Assembly: GCA_022376925.1 (NCBI GenBank)
Contig: JAIOJX010000001.1
Coordinates: forward strand, 1,860,001 to 1,924,000
DNA from: Tragulus kanchil
Lineage: Eukaryota > Chordata > Mammalia > Artiodactyla > Tragulidae
Length of the DNA: 64,000 nt
Direction: 5' to 3'
Position numbers and translations under genes: made by a program. Below the pieces are notes generated by a model, which was not told the origin of the DNA, ran no database searches, and worked only from the letters and a program-made list of their open reading frames with translations. Positions 43,450 through 54,998 of the stretch are shown here, one piece after another; the first letter of the stretch is position 1; each line of letters opens with the position of its first letter.

Positions 43450-44978
43450 CATCAGTGAGTAGCAAAGAGAGATAAGAAGACCTTCTTAAATGATGAACAG
43501 TGCAAAGAAATGGAGGAAAACAACAGAATGGGAAAACTAGAGATCTCTACAAGGACGTTCAAGCTATCAAAGGAACATTTCATGCAAGAATGGGCAGAAA
43601 TGGCAAGGACCTAACAGAAGCAGAAGAGATTAAGAAGAGGTGGCAAAAATACACAGAGGAGCGACACAAAAAAGATCTTAATGACCCAGATGACCTCAAT
43701 GGTGTAGTTACTCATCTAGAGTCAGACATCCTGAAGTGTGAAGTCAAGTGGGCCCTAGGAAGCATTACTACGAACAAAACTAGTGGAGGTGATGAAATTC
43801 CAGCCGAGCTACTTCAAACCCTACAAGATAATGCTGTTAAAATGTTGCACTCAATATGCCAGCACATTTGGAAAAGTCAGCAGTGACCACAGGACTGGAA
43901 AAGGTCAGTTTTCATTCCAATCCCAAAGAAAGGCAATGCCAAAGAATGTTCAAATTACCACACAATTGCACTCATTTCACATGCTAGCCAGGCCATGCTC
44001 AAAATCCTTCAAGCTAGGCTTCAAGAGTATGAGAACTAAAAACTTCCAGATGTACAGGCTGGATTTAGAAAAGGCAGAGGAACCAGAGATCAAATTGTCA
44101 ACATCTGTTGGATCATAGAAAAAGCAAGGGAAATTCATGAAAACATCTACTTCTGCTTCACTGGTTACTAAAACCTTTGACTGTATGGGTCACAACAAAC
44201 CATAGACAATTCTGAAAAAGATGGGAATACCAGACCATCTTACCTGCCTCCTAAGAAACCTGTATGTGGGTCAAGAAGCAACATTTATTACCGGACATGG
44301 AACAACAGACTGGTTGCAAATTGGGAAAGGAGTACGTCAAGGCTGTATATTGTCACCCTGATTATTTAACTTATATGCAGAGTGCATCATGCAAAATGCC
44401 AGGCTTAAGGAAGCTCAAGCTGGAATCAAGATTTCTGGGGGAAATATTAATAGTCTTAGATATGCAGATGATACCACCCTAATGGCAGAAAGCAAACGAG
44501 GACTAAAGAGCCTCTTGATGAAGGTGAAAGAGGAGGGTGAAAAAGCTGGCCTAAAACTCAGTATTCATAAAAGTAAGATCATGGCATCTGGTCTCATCAA
44601 TTCATGGCAAACAAATGGGTAAATATTGGAAACAGACAGACTTTATTTTCTTAGGCTCCAAAATCACTGTGGATGGTGACATGAAATTAAAACGCACTTG
44701 CTCCTTGGAAAGGAAACTATGACAAACCTAGGCAGCATATTAAAAAGCAGAGACATCACCTTGCTGACAAAAGTCCATGTAGTCAAAGCTATGGTTTTCC
44801 CAGTAGTCATGTGTGGATGTGAGAGTTGGACCCTAAAGAAGGCTGAGCGCCAAAGAAATGTCTTTGAAACTGCTATTGGAGGAGACTCTTGAGACTCCCT
44901 TGGACTGAAAGGAGATCAAACCAGTCAGTCCTAAAGGAAATCAGCCCTGACTATTTCTTGGAAGGACTGATGCTGCCT
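43450..44978 (+). mobile_element. BovB (RTE) LINE fragment with reverse transcriptase
   Basis: The central ORF of a BovB non-LTR element is legible: KRWQKYTEERHKKDLNDPDD, ALGSITTNKTSGGDEIPAEL (the finger/palm start), then, after frame changes, LRYADDTTLMAESKRGLKSL with the RT YADD active-site box, and FPVVMCGCESWTLKKAE. The endonuclease end is missing and the copy stops after GGAAGGACTGATGCTG. Frameshifts and stops show it is dead. Confidence 0.92.
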
Positions 44979-45410
44979 GCTAGGTAGTTGTACCTTTCAC
45001 ATATCAGTCTCTGCTCGCACCTGAGTCCACCATCTCCTTACTGGGAAGGGACTACATTTGAGGCAATAATCCAACTTGGAGACCCTTACAAAGAAGGCAC
45101 CCAGCAAGAAAAATGATTGCTCTTGCCTGTGGGAGCCTGCCTCAGTCCTAAGCCAGTGGGGGTCTCCCGTCCACCCCAGGTTGATTTTCAAGTGAATCCC
45201 TCTGTGTATGATGCTGAGGTTTCTGGTGGCGCTTCTGCCATCAGGCTACTTTTAGAAATGGGACCATGTGAAGCTGTAGGCCGGCCTCTTCAGATATAAG
45301 GCCGAATAATAAGAGAGTTTCTTAAACCCAGGGAAGATCTTCAAATAAATAGTTTATAAATTATCAAAATGGGAGGCCCACCTTTTTGACTAAACTAGCC
45401 ACGTGCTGTG
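44979..45410. other. Unassigned intergenic
   Basis: About 430 bp between a BovB fragment and a Bov-tA SINE. No element recognised; low GC compared with the gene-rich flanks. Confidence 0.45.
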
Positions 45411-45621
45411 CTGTGCTCAGTCACTTTAGTCTCGTCTGACTCTGTGTGACCCTGTGGGCTGTAGCCCGCCTGGCCCCTCTGTCCATGGGATTCTCTAGGC
45501 AAGAAGACGGGAGTGGGGTGCCATGCCCTCCTTCAGGGCATCTTCCCAGCCCAGGGATAGAACCCAGATCTTCTGCATTGCAGATGGAGTCTTTAATGTC
45601 CGAGTCACCAGCAAAGCCCAC
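45411..45621 (+). repeat. Bov-tA-type SINE
   Basis: GCTCAGTCACTTTAGTCTCG, GGCTGTAGCCCGCCTGGCC, GTCCATGGGATTCTCTAGGC, CAGCCCAGGGATAGAACCC and CGAGTCACCAGCAAAGCCC. All but the first ~25 bp is repeated at 46532-46717 as part of tandem duplication 6. Confidence 0.88.
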
Positions 45622-47615
45622 AGCTGATAGGAATTTGCATGGTGTGGGGGGAGGACTTTCTCTCCTATGCTAAATGAGGGAAACTGAAGCATTCCAACAT
45701 CAGTGAGGGGGTGTGTCAGTCCTTGGATATCCTTGAGGTGGCCACCCAATTCTTCAATGTAATAAAAGGAAAAACAAAAGCAAAAAACCTCCTAGTTGTG
45801 TAAATCTAGTCTTTCTAGGACCAGGGGTGTGGCACCATGGCTCCAGAAATAATCAAAGCCCACCAATCCGTTACCATGCCCCAAAGCTCCCCTATCTGTG
45901 TTAACACAAGTTCATGTGCCTGATACACAGTGAGGCCAGCTGACGAGTTTGGAGCAGAGAGAGGTTTACTGCAGTGCTGTGCAAGGAGATTGGTGGTTCT
46001 TTGCCCTAAAAAACCTGGAGTTCCCTAAAGGGTTTTGGCAAAGCATTTTAATTTATGTATTTATGTTTACAATTTATTTATTTTTTTAATTGAAGACTAA
46101 TTGCAGGTTCAGCTGGTCTGGGGTCTACATGCTTGTGGGCAGCATACCAGTGGGGATTTCAGAATCAGCAAAACAGCTCAAACATGTGGTTATGTGTAGA
46201 CAGCGAAGCAGGACCTTGCCCCAAGCCTGCTCTTCACTGTTTATTTCTCCCTGGTCTCACATCCCCTTCCTTCCCTAATTAACAACTGCTTGAATCTGCC
46301 CATTGGAGCTCAGGGAAGGTCATGGAGGTCGAATGAATGCAAATGTACTGTAATCAAAGAAATGAGGGGCACAGAAAGGCTTTGTGCCCAAGTGCCCCAC
46401 AGGGCCCTGCTCAGTATCACTTCCTGGGATCCTCCAAGCTCCTCCCCCTTTCTGTTGGCTGGTTCTCTGCCGGGTGTCACGTAGCCACCATTAACCAAAA
46501 CATCCCAGAGAAAAGGGAAAAAGGGTTCAGGCTGACTCTGTGTGACCCTGTGGGCTGTAGCCCGCCTGGCCCCTCTGTCCATGGGATTCTCTAGGCAAGA
46601 AGACGGGAGTGGGGTGCCATGCCCTCCTTCAGGGCATCTTCCCAGCCCAGGGATAGAACCCAGATCTTCTGCATTGCAGATGGAGTCTTTAATGTCCGAG
46701 TCACCAGCAAAGCCCACAGCTGATAGGAATTTGCATGGTGTGGGGGGAGGACTTTCTCTCCTATGCTAAATGAGGGAAACTGAAGCATTCCAACATCAGT
46801 GAGGGGGTGTGTCAGTCCTTGGATATCCTTGAGGTGGCCACCCAATTCTTCAATGTAATAAAAGGAAAAACAAAAGCAAAAAACCTCCTAGTTGTGTAAA
46901 TCTAGTCTTTCTAGGACCAGGGGTGTGGCACCATGGCTCCAGAAATAATCAAAGCCCACCAATCCGTTACCATGCCCCAAAGCTCCCCTATCTGTGTTAA
47001 CACAAGTTCATGTGCCTGATACACAGTGAGGCCAGCTGACGAGTTTGGAGCAGAGAGAGGTTTACTGCAGTGCTGTGCAAGGAGATTGGTGGTTCTTTGC
47101 CCTAAAAAACCTGGAGTTCCCTAAAGGGTTTTGGCAAAGCATTTTAATTTATGTATTTATGTTTACAATTTATTTATTTTTTTAATTGAAGACTAATTGC
47201 AGGTTCAGCTGGTCTGGGGTCTACATGCTTGTGGGCAGCATACCAGTGGGGATTTCAGAATCAGCAAAACAGCTCAAACATGTGGTTATGTGTAGACAGC
47301 GAAGCAGGACCTTGCCCCAAGCCTGCTCTTCACTGTTTATTTCTCCCTGGTCTCACATCCCCTTCCTTCCCTAATTAACAACTGCTTGAATCTGCCCATT
47401 GGAGCTCAGGGAAGGTCATGGAGGTCGAATGAATGCAAATGTACTGTAATCAAAGAAATGAGGGGCACAGAAAGGCTTTGTGCCCAAGTGCCCCACAGGG
47501 CCCTGCTCAGTATCACTTCCTGGGATCCTCCAAGCTCCTCCCCCTTTCTGTTGGCTGGTTCTCTGCCGGGTGTCACGTAGCCACCATTACAGCATCCCAG
47601 AGAGTAGGTTCAGGC
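45436..47615. repeat. Tandem direct duplication 6 (period 1096 bp)
   Basis: Copy 1 is 45436-46531 and copy 2 is 46532-47615. The breakpoint lies inside a Bov-tA SINE. The copies are identical until the last ~40 bp, where copy 1 reads ACCAAAACATCCCAGAGAAA and copy 2 ACAGCATCCCAGAGAGTAGG: the differences sit at the junction. Confidence 0.95.
45622..46530. other. Unassigned, possible old LTR
   Basis: Includes AGAGAGGTTTACTGCAGTGC and an A/T-rich run (46040-46095). Its twin is 46718-47615. It resembles LTR-derived sequence in composition but lacks recognised ends. No coding feature. Confidence 0.4.
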
Positions 47616-48294
47616 TCTAACCACACCCTGGACTTCCCCAGTCAAACCCTACCCCCTTCTCAAATCTCTGGCCGTCAAAGATCTCTTACTACTGTCTGCA
47701 GCTTTGCTTTTTCTGAAATGTCATATAAATGTAATCAGACCATATGCAACCTTTTCCAAACTGGTTTCTTTTACTTAGTAGTGTGCATTTAAGATCCCTA
47801 CATTTTACAAAAAAAAAAAAAACCCATACATACATAAATAAAATCCCTGCATTTCTTTTCATGCTGGCATAGCTCTTTAGCTCTTTATCATTGAATAGTA
47901 TTTCATTGACTGGATGGGCCGCATTGTGTTGATCCATTCACCTAACGAAGTGCATCTCGGTGCTTCCAGTTTTCCTGATTCTGCATAAAGCTGATATGAA
48001 CATTGGTGTGCTGGTTTTTCTGTGGCACAAGTTCTCTACTCCTCTGGGTAAAATACCAAGGGCTGCAGCTGCTGGATGGTAGGAGCACCCGTTAGTGTTG
48101 TAAGGAACCACCACACTGCCTTCCTAAGTGGCTGCAACCCCTCCAGCGCTGAATGAGCTCCTGTTGCTCCCCATCCTAGCCACTAGTGGGTGTTGTCCAT
48201 GGTCCAGATTTTAGTCATTATTATAGTGGTGCCCCGTTGTTATTTTAATTTGCAATTCATTAATGACATATGATGCTAAACATCTTTTTATTTT

Positions 48295-48521
48295 TTAAAA
48301 TTTGCCCTCTTTTATTGTTTTTTTGTTTATTTATTTATTTTCATCCATCTTTATTCTTTGGCCTGTGTGGGCCTCCCATTGCATTGGCCTCTCTGGTTGC
48401 AAAGCACCGGCTCTGGGCGCATGCGCTCCAGTATGAGGGATCTTCCTGGGCCAGGGATCAAACTGATGCCCCTTGCATTGCAAGGTGGACTCTTTACCCA
48501 TTGGACCACCAGGGAAGCCCT
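48295..48521 (-). repeat. tRNA-Glu SINE inserted in L1, inverted
   Basis: T-rich inverted tail, TGTGGGCCTCCCATTGCATT, GGGATCAAACTGATGCCCC and GGACCACCAGGGAAGCCC. The flanks carry a target-site duplication, TAAACATCTTTTT, at 48277 and again at 48522. Confidence 0.85.
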
Positions 48522-48599
48522 TAAACATCTTTTTGCATGCTTATTTGCCCTCTGTATTTCTTCTTTGGTTACGTATCTTTGACCTATTTTTTTTGAGCA

Positions 48600-48861
48600 T
48601 TTATTTATTATTATTATTTTTTATTTATTTATTTTCATCTATCTTTATTCTTTGGCCTATGTGGGCCTCCCATTGCAGTGAACTTTCTCGTTGCAGAGCA
48701 CCAGCTTTGGGTGCATGTGCTCCAGAGCACAGGCTTGTAATTGGACACACTGGCCCAGTCGCTCTGCGGCACATGGGATCTTCCCGGGCCAGGGATCGAA
48801 CCGGTGCCCCTTGCATTGCAAGGTGGACTCTTTACCCATTGGACCACCAGGGAAGCCCTGG
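48600..48861 (-). repeat. tRNA-Glu SINE inserted in L1, inverted
   Basis: Starts with a TTATTATTATTATTTTTT inverted tail, then GGGCCTCCCATTGCAGTG, GCACATGGGATCTTCCCGG, GGGATCGAACCGGTGCCCC and ACCACCAGGGAAGCCC. Its twin in duplication 7 is 49730-49985. Confidence 0.85.
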
Positions 48862-49425
48862 CCTAGTTTTAAATTGAGTTGTTTGTGTTCTGTTCAGTTT
48901 TAAGAGTTCCTTATCTACTTTGGCCCTTTCATGGATCACAGCCTTGATGTGGTGAAGGGGCTTGCATAACTCAATAATAAAGCAAAGCAATTCCAGACAA
49001 ACATCTACTTCTGCTTCACTGACTACACTAAAGCTTCTGACTGCATGGATGACAACAAACTGGAAAATTCTTAAGGAAATGGAAATACCAGACCACCTTA
49101 CCTGCCTCCTGAGAAAACTGTGTGCAAAACAAGAAGCAACAGTCAGAACCTTACATGGCACAATGGACTGGTTCAAAATTGGGAAAGAAGTACGACAAGG
49201 CCGTGCATTTCCATCCTGCTCATTTAACTTACATGTACAGTACATCACACAAAATGCCTAGCTGAATCATAAGCTAGGATTAAGATTTCCAGGAGAAATA
49301 TCAACAACATTAGATATGCAGATGATACCACTCTTATGACAGAAAACGAAGAGGAACAAAAGGGCCTCTTGAAGGTGAAAGAGGAGAGGGGAAAAGCTGG
49401 CTTAAAACTCGGTATTCAGGGTCTC

Positions 49426-49510
49426 CCTGGGTAGCTCAGTGGTGGAGAGTTCGCCTGCCAGTGCAGGAGACACGGGTTTGAGCCCGAGTAAATCCACATG
49501 CGGGGCAACT
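49426..49510 (+). repeat. SINE fragment at a duplication junction
   Basis: GGTCTCCCTGGGTAGCTCAG and GGAGACACGGGTTTGAGCCC are the head of the SINE seen complete at 50546-50880. It is cut short by the start of copy 2 of duplication 7. Confidence 0.8.
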
Positions 49511-50545
49511 AAGCCCACTCTCTGGTTGCAAAGCACCGGCTCTGGGCGCATGCGCTCCAGTATGAGGGATCTTCCTGGGCCAGGGATCAAACTGATGCCC
49601 CTTGCATTGCAAGGTGGACTCTTTACCCATTGGACCACCAGGGAAGCCCTTAAACATCTTTTTGCATGCTTATTTGCCCTCTGTATTTCTTCTTTGGTTA
49701 CGTATCTTTGACCTATTTTTTTTGAGCATTTATTTATTATTATTATTTTTTATTTATTTATTTTCATCTATCTTTATTCTTTGGCCTATGTGGGCCTCCC
49801 ATTGCAGTGAACTTTCTCGTTGCAGAGCACCAGCTTTGGGTGCATGTGCTCCAGAGCACTGGCTTGTAATTGGACACACTGGCCCAGCCACTCCACAGCA
49901 TGTGGAATCTTCCCGGGCCAGGAAGTCCGGTGCCCCTTACACTGCAAGGTGGACTCTTTACCCATTGGACCATCAGGGAAGCCCTGGCCTAGTTTTAAAT
50001 TGAGTTGTTTGTGTTCTGTTCAGTTTTAAGAGTTCCTTATCTACTTTGGCCCTTTCATGGATCACAGCCTTGATGTGGTGAAGGGGCTTGCATAACTCAA
50101 TAATAAAGCAAAGCAATTCCAGACAAACATCTACTTCTGCTTCACTGACTACACTAAAGCTTCTGACTGCATGGATGACAACAAACTGGAAAATTCTTAA
50201 GGAAATGGAAATACCAGACCACCTTACCTGCCTCCTGAGAAAACTGTGTGCAAAACAAGAAGCAACAGTCAGAACCTTACATGGCACAATGGACTGGTTC
50301 AAAATTGGGAAAGAAGTACGACAAGGCCGTGCATTTCCATCCTGCTCATTTAACTTACATGTACAGTACATCACACAAAATGCCTAGCTGAATCATAAGC
50401 TAGGATTAAGATTTCCAGGAGAAATATCAACAACATTAGATATGCAGATGATACCACTCTTATGACAGAAAACGAAGAGGAACAAAAGGGCCTCTTGAAG
50501 GTGAAAGAGGAGAGGGGAAAAGCTGGCTTAAAACTCGGTATTCAG

Positions 50546-50888
50546 GGTCTCCCTGGGTAGCTCAGTGGTGGAGAGTTCGCCTGCCAGTGCAGGAGACACG
50601 GGTTTGAGCCCTGATCCGTGAAGATTCCACATGCTGCGGAGCAACTAAGCCCATGAGCCACAACTATGGAGCCCATGGGCCACAACCACAGAAGCCCATG
50701 TGCCCTAGAGCCCGAGTTCCACCACAGGAAAAGTCATCACAACAAGAAGCCTGCTCACCTCAATTAGAGAGGAGTCTCCACTCCCTGCAACTAGAGAAGA
50801 GCCTGTGGCAGCAGTGAAAACCCAGAAGAGCCAAAAATAAATAAATAAATAAAATGCATTTTTTTGAAAAAAAACAAAAACAAAACCC
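50546..50888 (+). repeat. tRNA-derived SINE (long type) inserted in BovB
   Basis: GGTCTCCCTGGGTAGCTCAG, GTGCAGGAGACACGGGTTTG, internal repeats with AACTAAGCCCATGAGCCAC and AACTATGGAGCCCATGGGCC, then GCCAAAAATAAATAAATAAA. Flanks show an imperfect target duplication, CTCGGTATTCA and CTCAATATTCA. Twin at 51633-51975. Confidence 0.85.
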
Positions 50889-51110
50889 TCAATATTCAAA
50901 AAAGTAAGATCACGGCATCTGATCACATCACTTTATGGCAAATAGAAGGGGAAAAACTGGAAACAGTGACAGATATTCTTTTCTTGGGCTCCAAAAATCA
51001 CTGTGGATGGTGACTGCTGCCATGAAATTAAAAGATGCTTGTTCCTTAGAAGGAAAGCTATGACAAACCTAGAGTATTAAAAAGCAAAGTATTAAAAAGC
51101 AGAGACAGGG

Positions 51111-51329
51111 GCTTCCTGGTGGTCCAGTGGGTAGGGACACCGCCTTGCAGTGCAGGGGGCACCGGTTCGATCCCTGGCCTGGGAAGATCCCACGTGCCGC
51201 GGAGCGGCTGGACCCATGTGTCCAACAACCGAGCCAGAGCTCTGGAGCGCATGTGCCCAGAGCCGGTGCTCTGTGATAACAGAGGCCACTGCGATGGGAA
51301 GCCCACACGGGCCAAAGAACAAAAAAAAA
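51111..51329 (+). repeat. tRNA-Glu SINE (CHR type), copy in unit 1
   Basis: GGGGCTTCCTGGTGGTCCAG, CACCGGTTCGATCCCTGGCC, GAAGATCCCACGTGCCGCGG, GGAGCGCATGTGCCCAGAGC and GGCCACTGCGATGGGAAGCC. The tail is lost at the duplication junction; the complete copy is at 52198-52505. Confidence 0.87.
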
Positions 51330-52197
51330 ACTGTGTGCAAAACAAGAAGCAACAGTCAGAACCTTACATGGCACAATGGACTGGTTCAAAATTGGGAAAG
51401 AAGTACGACAAGGCCGTGCATTTCCATCCTGCTCATTTAACTTACATGTACAGTACATCACACAAAATGCCTAGCTGAATCATAAGCTAGGATTAAGATT
51501 TCCAGGAGAAATATCAACAACATTAGATATGCAGATGATACCACTCTTATGACAGAAAACGAAGAGGAACAAAAGGGCCTCTTGAAGGTGAAAGAGGAGA
51601 GGGGAAAAGCTGGCTTAAAACTCGGTATTCAGGGTCTCCCTGGGTAGCTCAGTGGTGGAGAGTTCGCCTGCCAGTGCAGGAGACACGGGTTTGAGCCCTG
51701 ATCCGTGAAGATTCCACATGCTGCGGAGCAACTAAGCCCATGAGCCACAACTATGGAGCCCATGGGCCACAACCACAGAAGCCCATGTGCCCTAGAGCCC
51801 GAGTTCCACCACAGGAAAAGTCATCACAACAAGAAGCCTGCTCACCTCAATTAGAGAGGAGTCTCCACTCCCTGCAACTAGAGAAGAGCCTGTGGCAGCA
51901 GTGAAAACCCAGAAGAGCCAAAAATAAATAAATAAATAAAATGCATTTTTTTGAAAAAAAACAAAAACAAAACCCTCAATATTCAAAAAAGTAAGATCAC
52001 GGCATCTGATCACATCACTTTATGGCAAATAGAAGGGGAAAAACTGGAAACAGTGACAGATATTCTTTTCTTGGGCTCCAAAAATCACTGTGGATGGTGA
52101 CTGCTGCCATGAAATTAAAAGATGCTTGTTCCTTAGAAGGAAAGCTATGACAAACCTAGAGTATTAAAAAGCAAAGTATTAAAAAGCAGAGACAGGG

Positions 52198-52510
52198 GCT
52201 TCCTGGTGGTCCAGTGGGTAGGGACACCGCCTTGCAGTGCAGGGGGCACCGGTTCGATCCCTGGCCTGGGAAGATCCCACGTGCCGCGGAGCGGCTGGAC
52301 CCATGTGTCCAACAACCGAGCCAGAGCTCTGGAGCGCATGTGCCCAGAGCCGGTGCTCTGTGATAACAGAGGCCACTGCGATGGGAAGCCCACACGGGCC
52401 AAAGAACAAAGATGGATGAAAATAGATAAATGAAAGACCAATAGAAGTGGCCCGCCTGCCCCTACCCACCCTACCCCCCCAAATAAATAAATAAATAAAT
52501 GTTTTAAAAA
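52198..52510 (+). repeat. tRNA-Glu SINE (CHR type), complete, inserted in BovB
   Basis: Same body as 51111-51329 with its full 3' part, ending in an AAATAAATAAATAAATAAAT tail. An AGAGACA target duplication flanks it (before GGGGCTTCC and again at 52520). BovB resumes with CATCACTTTGCCAACC. Confidence 0.88.
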
Positions 52511-52914
52511 AAATAAGGTAGAGACATCACTTTGCCAACCAAGGTCCATCTAGTCAAAGCTATGGTTTTTCCAGTAGTCATGTATGGATGTGAGAGTTGG
52601 ACCCTAAAGAAGGCTGAGTGCCGAAGAATTGATGTTTTTAAACTATGGTGCTGGAGAAGACTCTTGAGACTCCCTTGGACTGAAAGGAGATCAAACCAGT
52701 CACTCCTAAAGGAAATTAGCCCTGAATATTCATTGGAAGGACGGATGCTGAAGCTGAAGCTCCAATACTTTGGCCACCTGATGGGAAGAGATAACTCCTC
52801 GGAAAAGACCCTGATGCTGGGGAAACTTGAGGGCAGGTGGAGAAGAGGGCAACAGAGGATGAGGGGGCAAAATGTACATCTGATATAGGACTGGTATCCA
52901 AAATAGATGCTGTT

Positions 52915-53690
52915 CAGTCGTTCGGTTGTGTCTGAACCTGTGACCCATGGACGGCCGCACACCAGGCTTCCCTGTCCTTCACCATCTCCCGGAGTTTGCT
53001 CCAACACATGTCCATTGAGTCGGTGATGCCATCCAACCATCTTATCCTCTATTGCCCCAGTCTCATTCTGCTTTTTAATTTTTTTCAGCATCAGGGGCTT
53101 CTCCAACAAGTCATCTCTTTGAATCAAGTGGCCAAAGTACTGGAACTTCAGCATCAATCCTTCCAATGAATAGTCGGGGTTGGTTTCCTTTAGGATTCAC
53201 TGGTTCGATCTCCTTGCCGTCCATGGACTCTCAAGTGTCTTCTCCAGCATCACAATGCCAAGCCATCAGTTCTTCAGCACGCAGCCTTCTTTATTGTCCA
53301 ACTCTCACATCCATATGTGGTGCTGAATGGTTTGCCTTGGAAACAAGCCGAGATCATTCTGCTGTTTTTGAGACTGCACCCAACTACTGCATTTCAGACT
53401 CTTCCGTTGAATATGAGGGGTACTTCGTCTCTTCGAAGGGATTCGTGCCCACAGGAGTAGATACAATGGTCACCTGAATTAAATTCACTCATGCCAGCCC
53501 ATTTTAGTTCACTGATTCCTAAAATGTCAATGTTCATTTTTGCCATCTCCTGTTTGATCACTTCCAAATTACCTTGATTGATGGACCTAACATTCCAGGC
53601 TCCTATGCAATATTGCTCCTTACAGCACTGGACTTCACTTTCACTACCAGACTTACCCACAACTGCTTGAGCCAGGAGAAGAGTGAGTGG
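52915..53690 (-). mobile_element. BovB LINE, opposite strand, endonuclease to 3' end pieces
   Basis: The left part (52915-53330) is the inverted BovB 3' region (CATGTCCATTGAGTCGGTGA, CATCAGGGGCTTCTCCAAC). The right part (53395-53690), read on the minus strand, encodes the APE-type endonuclease block: NIDILGISELKWAGMSEFNS, GDHCIYSCGHESLRRDE. The RT middle is deleted. It faces the plus-strand BovB that ends at 52890. Confidence 0.88.
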
Positions 53691-54234
53691 AGAGGGGCCA
53701 GAGCAGTGATGAGGAAGAGGGACCAATCCTGCAGTCTATAGGCCCCTGGAAGGACTTACACTTTGGTTCGGAGTGGCACGGAAGAGCCATAGCAGGATTT
53801 GGAGCTCAGGGTTGGTACGATCTCAATGACAGGAATGCTCCAGCTGCTTGGTGGGGAGGAAGGTGCCAGTCAGAGAGGTTAAGGGTGTGGTCACAGGGCA
53901 GGGGAGCTCAGCACGGAGGCTGTTGCTGTCCTTACCAGAGTGCCCCACGTGGGCTCAGGCCAAAGCACCAGAAGCGGCAGAGGCAAGGCTGGGGCTAGAG
54001 CAGGAGGCTGTTTTAGGCCAGCTGGCCCCGACGGCCTGGCTGCAGAGAGGCCGGTAGAGCAGAGACCTGAAGGCAGGTAGAGAGCCAGGTCAACATGTGG
54101 GTGAAGAAACTTCTGCATAGAGGACAGGTGGTGCAAAGGCCCTGGGGTCGACCCAGTCAGTCTGCTGGGGGAGCAGGAACCCGCACAAATGACCAAGGAG
54201 GGAGGCGGGGGCAGCCAGCGCGGGCCCATTGCCT

Positions 54235-54660
54235 TACAAGGTGCCCTGCAGTGCCGCCGCTGCTCTCAGCCACCGGGAGCTCGCCGCCAGCGGGCAGCAC
54301 GGGCGCGCGGAGGGGCGGGGCCGAGGGGGCGAGCCCGGGGCTCGGCGAGGGGCTGCGGCTTTGCTTCAGTTCCAGGGCCGCACTCGGCGCTCCAGGATGC
54401 GGGCGCGCGCAGGCGGGGCGCGCAGGGTCTCAGGCCGCGGCAGGCCCCCCAAGCACCTGTCACGCCTGGCGCGGTCCCGGCCGTCACGCGCGTGGCCCAC
54501 GCAGCTCGGGACGCAGGAGGCCCAGGCTGCCGAGTCCCTCCCGCCTCGAGGCTCCGAGGGCTGGATGGAGCCGGGGACGCAGGTGCATCTCGGGCGGTGG
54601 TGGCTTGGAGGGCGCGTGTCTGTGGGCGCTGGGCCGTGGGTGGCAGGTCTAGGTATGGGG
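54235..54660 (+). promoter_or_regulatory. PNCK: CpG island, probable PNCK promoter (copy 1)
   Basis: Dense CpG with GC boxes (GGAGGGGCGGGGCCGAGG), about 0.4-0.8 kb upstream of the PNCK first-coding-exon relic. A non-coding first exon is expected here by analogy with other PNCK genes, but none can be delimited by eye. Confidence 0.6.
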
Positions 54661-54998
54661 GCGAACCGGAGGGGCCGGGGGAAGGGGCATGGAGCCTTCT
54701 GGAAGGCAGTCAGTCAAGGCTGACTGGATTGTGTAGAGGCGGAGAGGCGCGTGTGGGCGCTGATCGTCGTAGGAGTGGCAGTTTGGGGGGCGCCGGATGG
54801 CGGCGTATCTGGGAGGGGGAAGGAGTGTAGTGGCGGCCTCGCTGGAGGCGCCCACCTGGGAGGGCAGCCCTGGACGGCGGGGGAGGGGCGAGATGTACCG
54901 GGCTGGGGGAGGGTGGCCGAGGGCTGCTGGGTCCGGGCTTGGGGATGGGGCTGCCCCTGCCCCAGGGAGCCTCCCCCCACCTCTTCCTGCGCCCCTAG

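Larger units (their letters stand above)
47690..48925 (-). repeat. L1 3' region, inverted, interrupted by two SINEs
   Basis: TTGATCCATTCACCTAACG, GCTGATATGAACATTGGTGT, GGGCTGCAGCTGCTGGATGG, AGTGGCTGCAACCCCTCC and TTTGCAATTCATTAATGACA follow the inverted L1 3' end. The L1 resumes at about 48522-48600 (TGCCCTCTGTATTTCTTC) and 48863-48925 (AAATTGAGTTGTTTGTGTTC). Confidence 0.75.
48391..50650. repeat. Tandem direct duplication 7 (period 1126-1129 bp)
   Basis: Copy 1 is 48391-49519 and copy 2 is 49520 to about 50650, starting CTCTGGTTGCAAAGCACCGG. Near the end of copy 1 the match degrades (GAGCCCGAGTAAATCCACATG against GAGCCCTGATCCGTGAAG), just before the junction. Copy 2 differs in the second SINE by several substitutions and a 3-bp loss. 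The breakpoint is inside a SINE. Confidence 0.93.
50241..52414. repeat. Tandem direct duplication 8 (period 1087 bp)
   Basis: Copy 1 is 50241-51327 and copy 2 is 51328-52414. The junction joins the A run after GCCAAAGAACAAA to CTGTGTGCAAAACAAGAAG of the BovB RT. It overlaps copy 2 of duplication 7, so part of the BovB RT appears three times (49110, 50240, 51330). Confidence 0.95.
48927..52890 (+). mobile_element. BovB LINE, split by two SINE insertions and duplicated
   Basis: Reading through the repeats, one BovB 3' half is seen: CATGGATCACAGCCTTGATG, an RT section with LTCLLRKLCAKQEATVRTLH and an ATGCAGATGATACCAC active-site region, then (after SINE 1) AAGTAAGATCACGGCATCTG, and (after SINE 2) CATCACTTTGCCAACCAAGG through the 3' portion (VFPVVMYGCESWTLKKAECR) to 52890. 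Duplications 7 and 8 repeat its middle, so it is longer here than it should be. Not functional. Confidence 0.88.

Noticed and set aside
43500..44900. Reverse-transcriptase frames as a host gene
   Set aside because: They are typical BovB ORF2 pieces with frameshifts and a YADD box; a dead LINE, not a domesticated gene, as no long intact frame survives.
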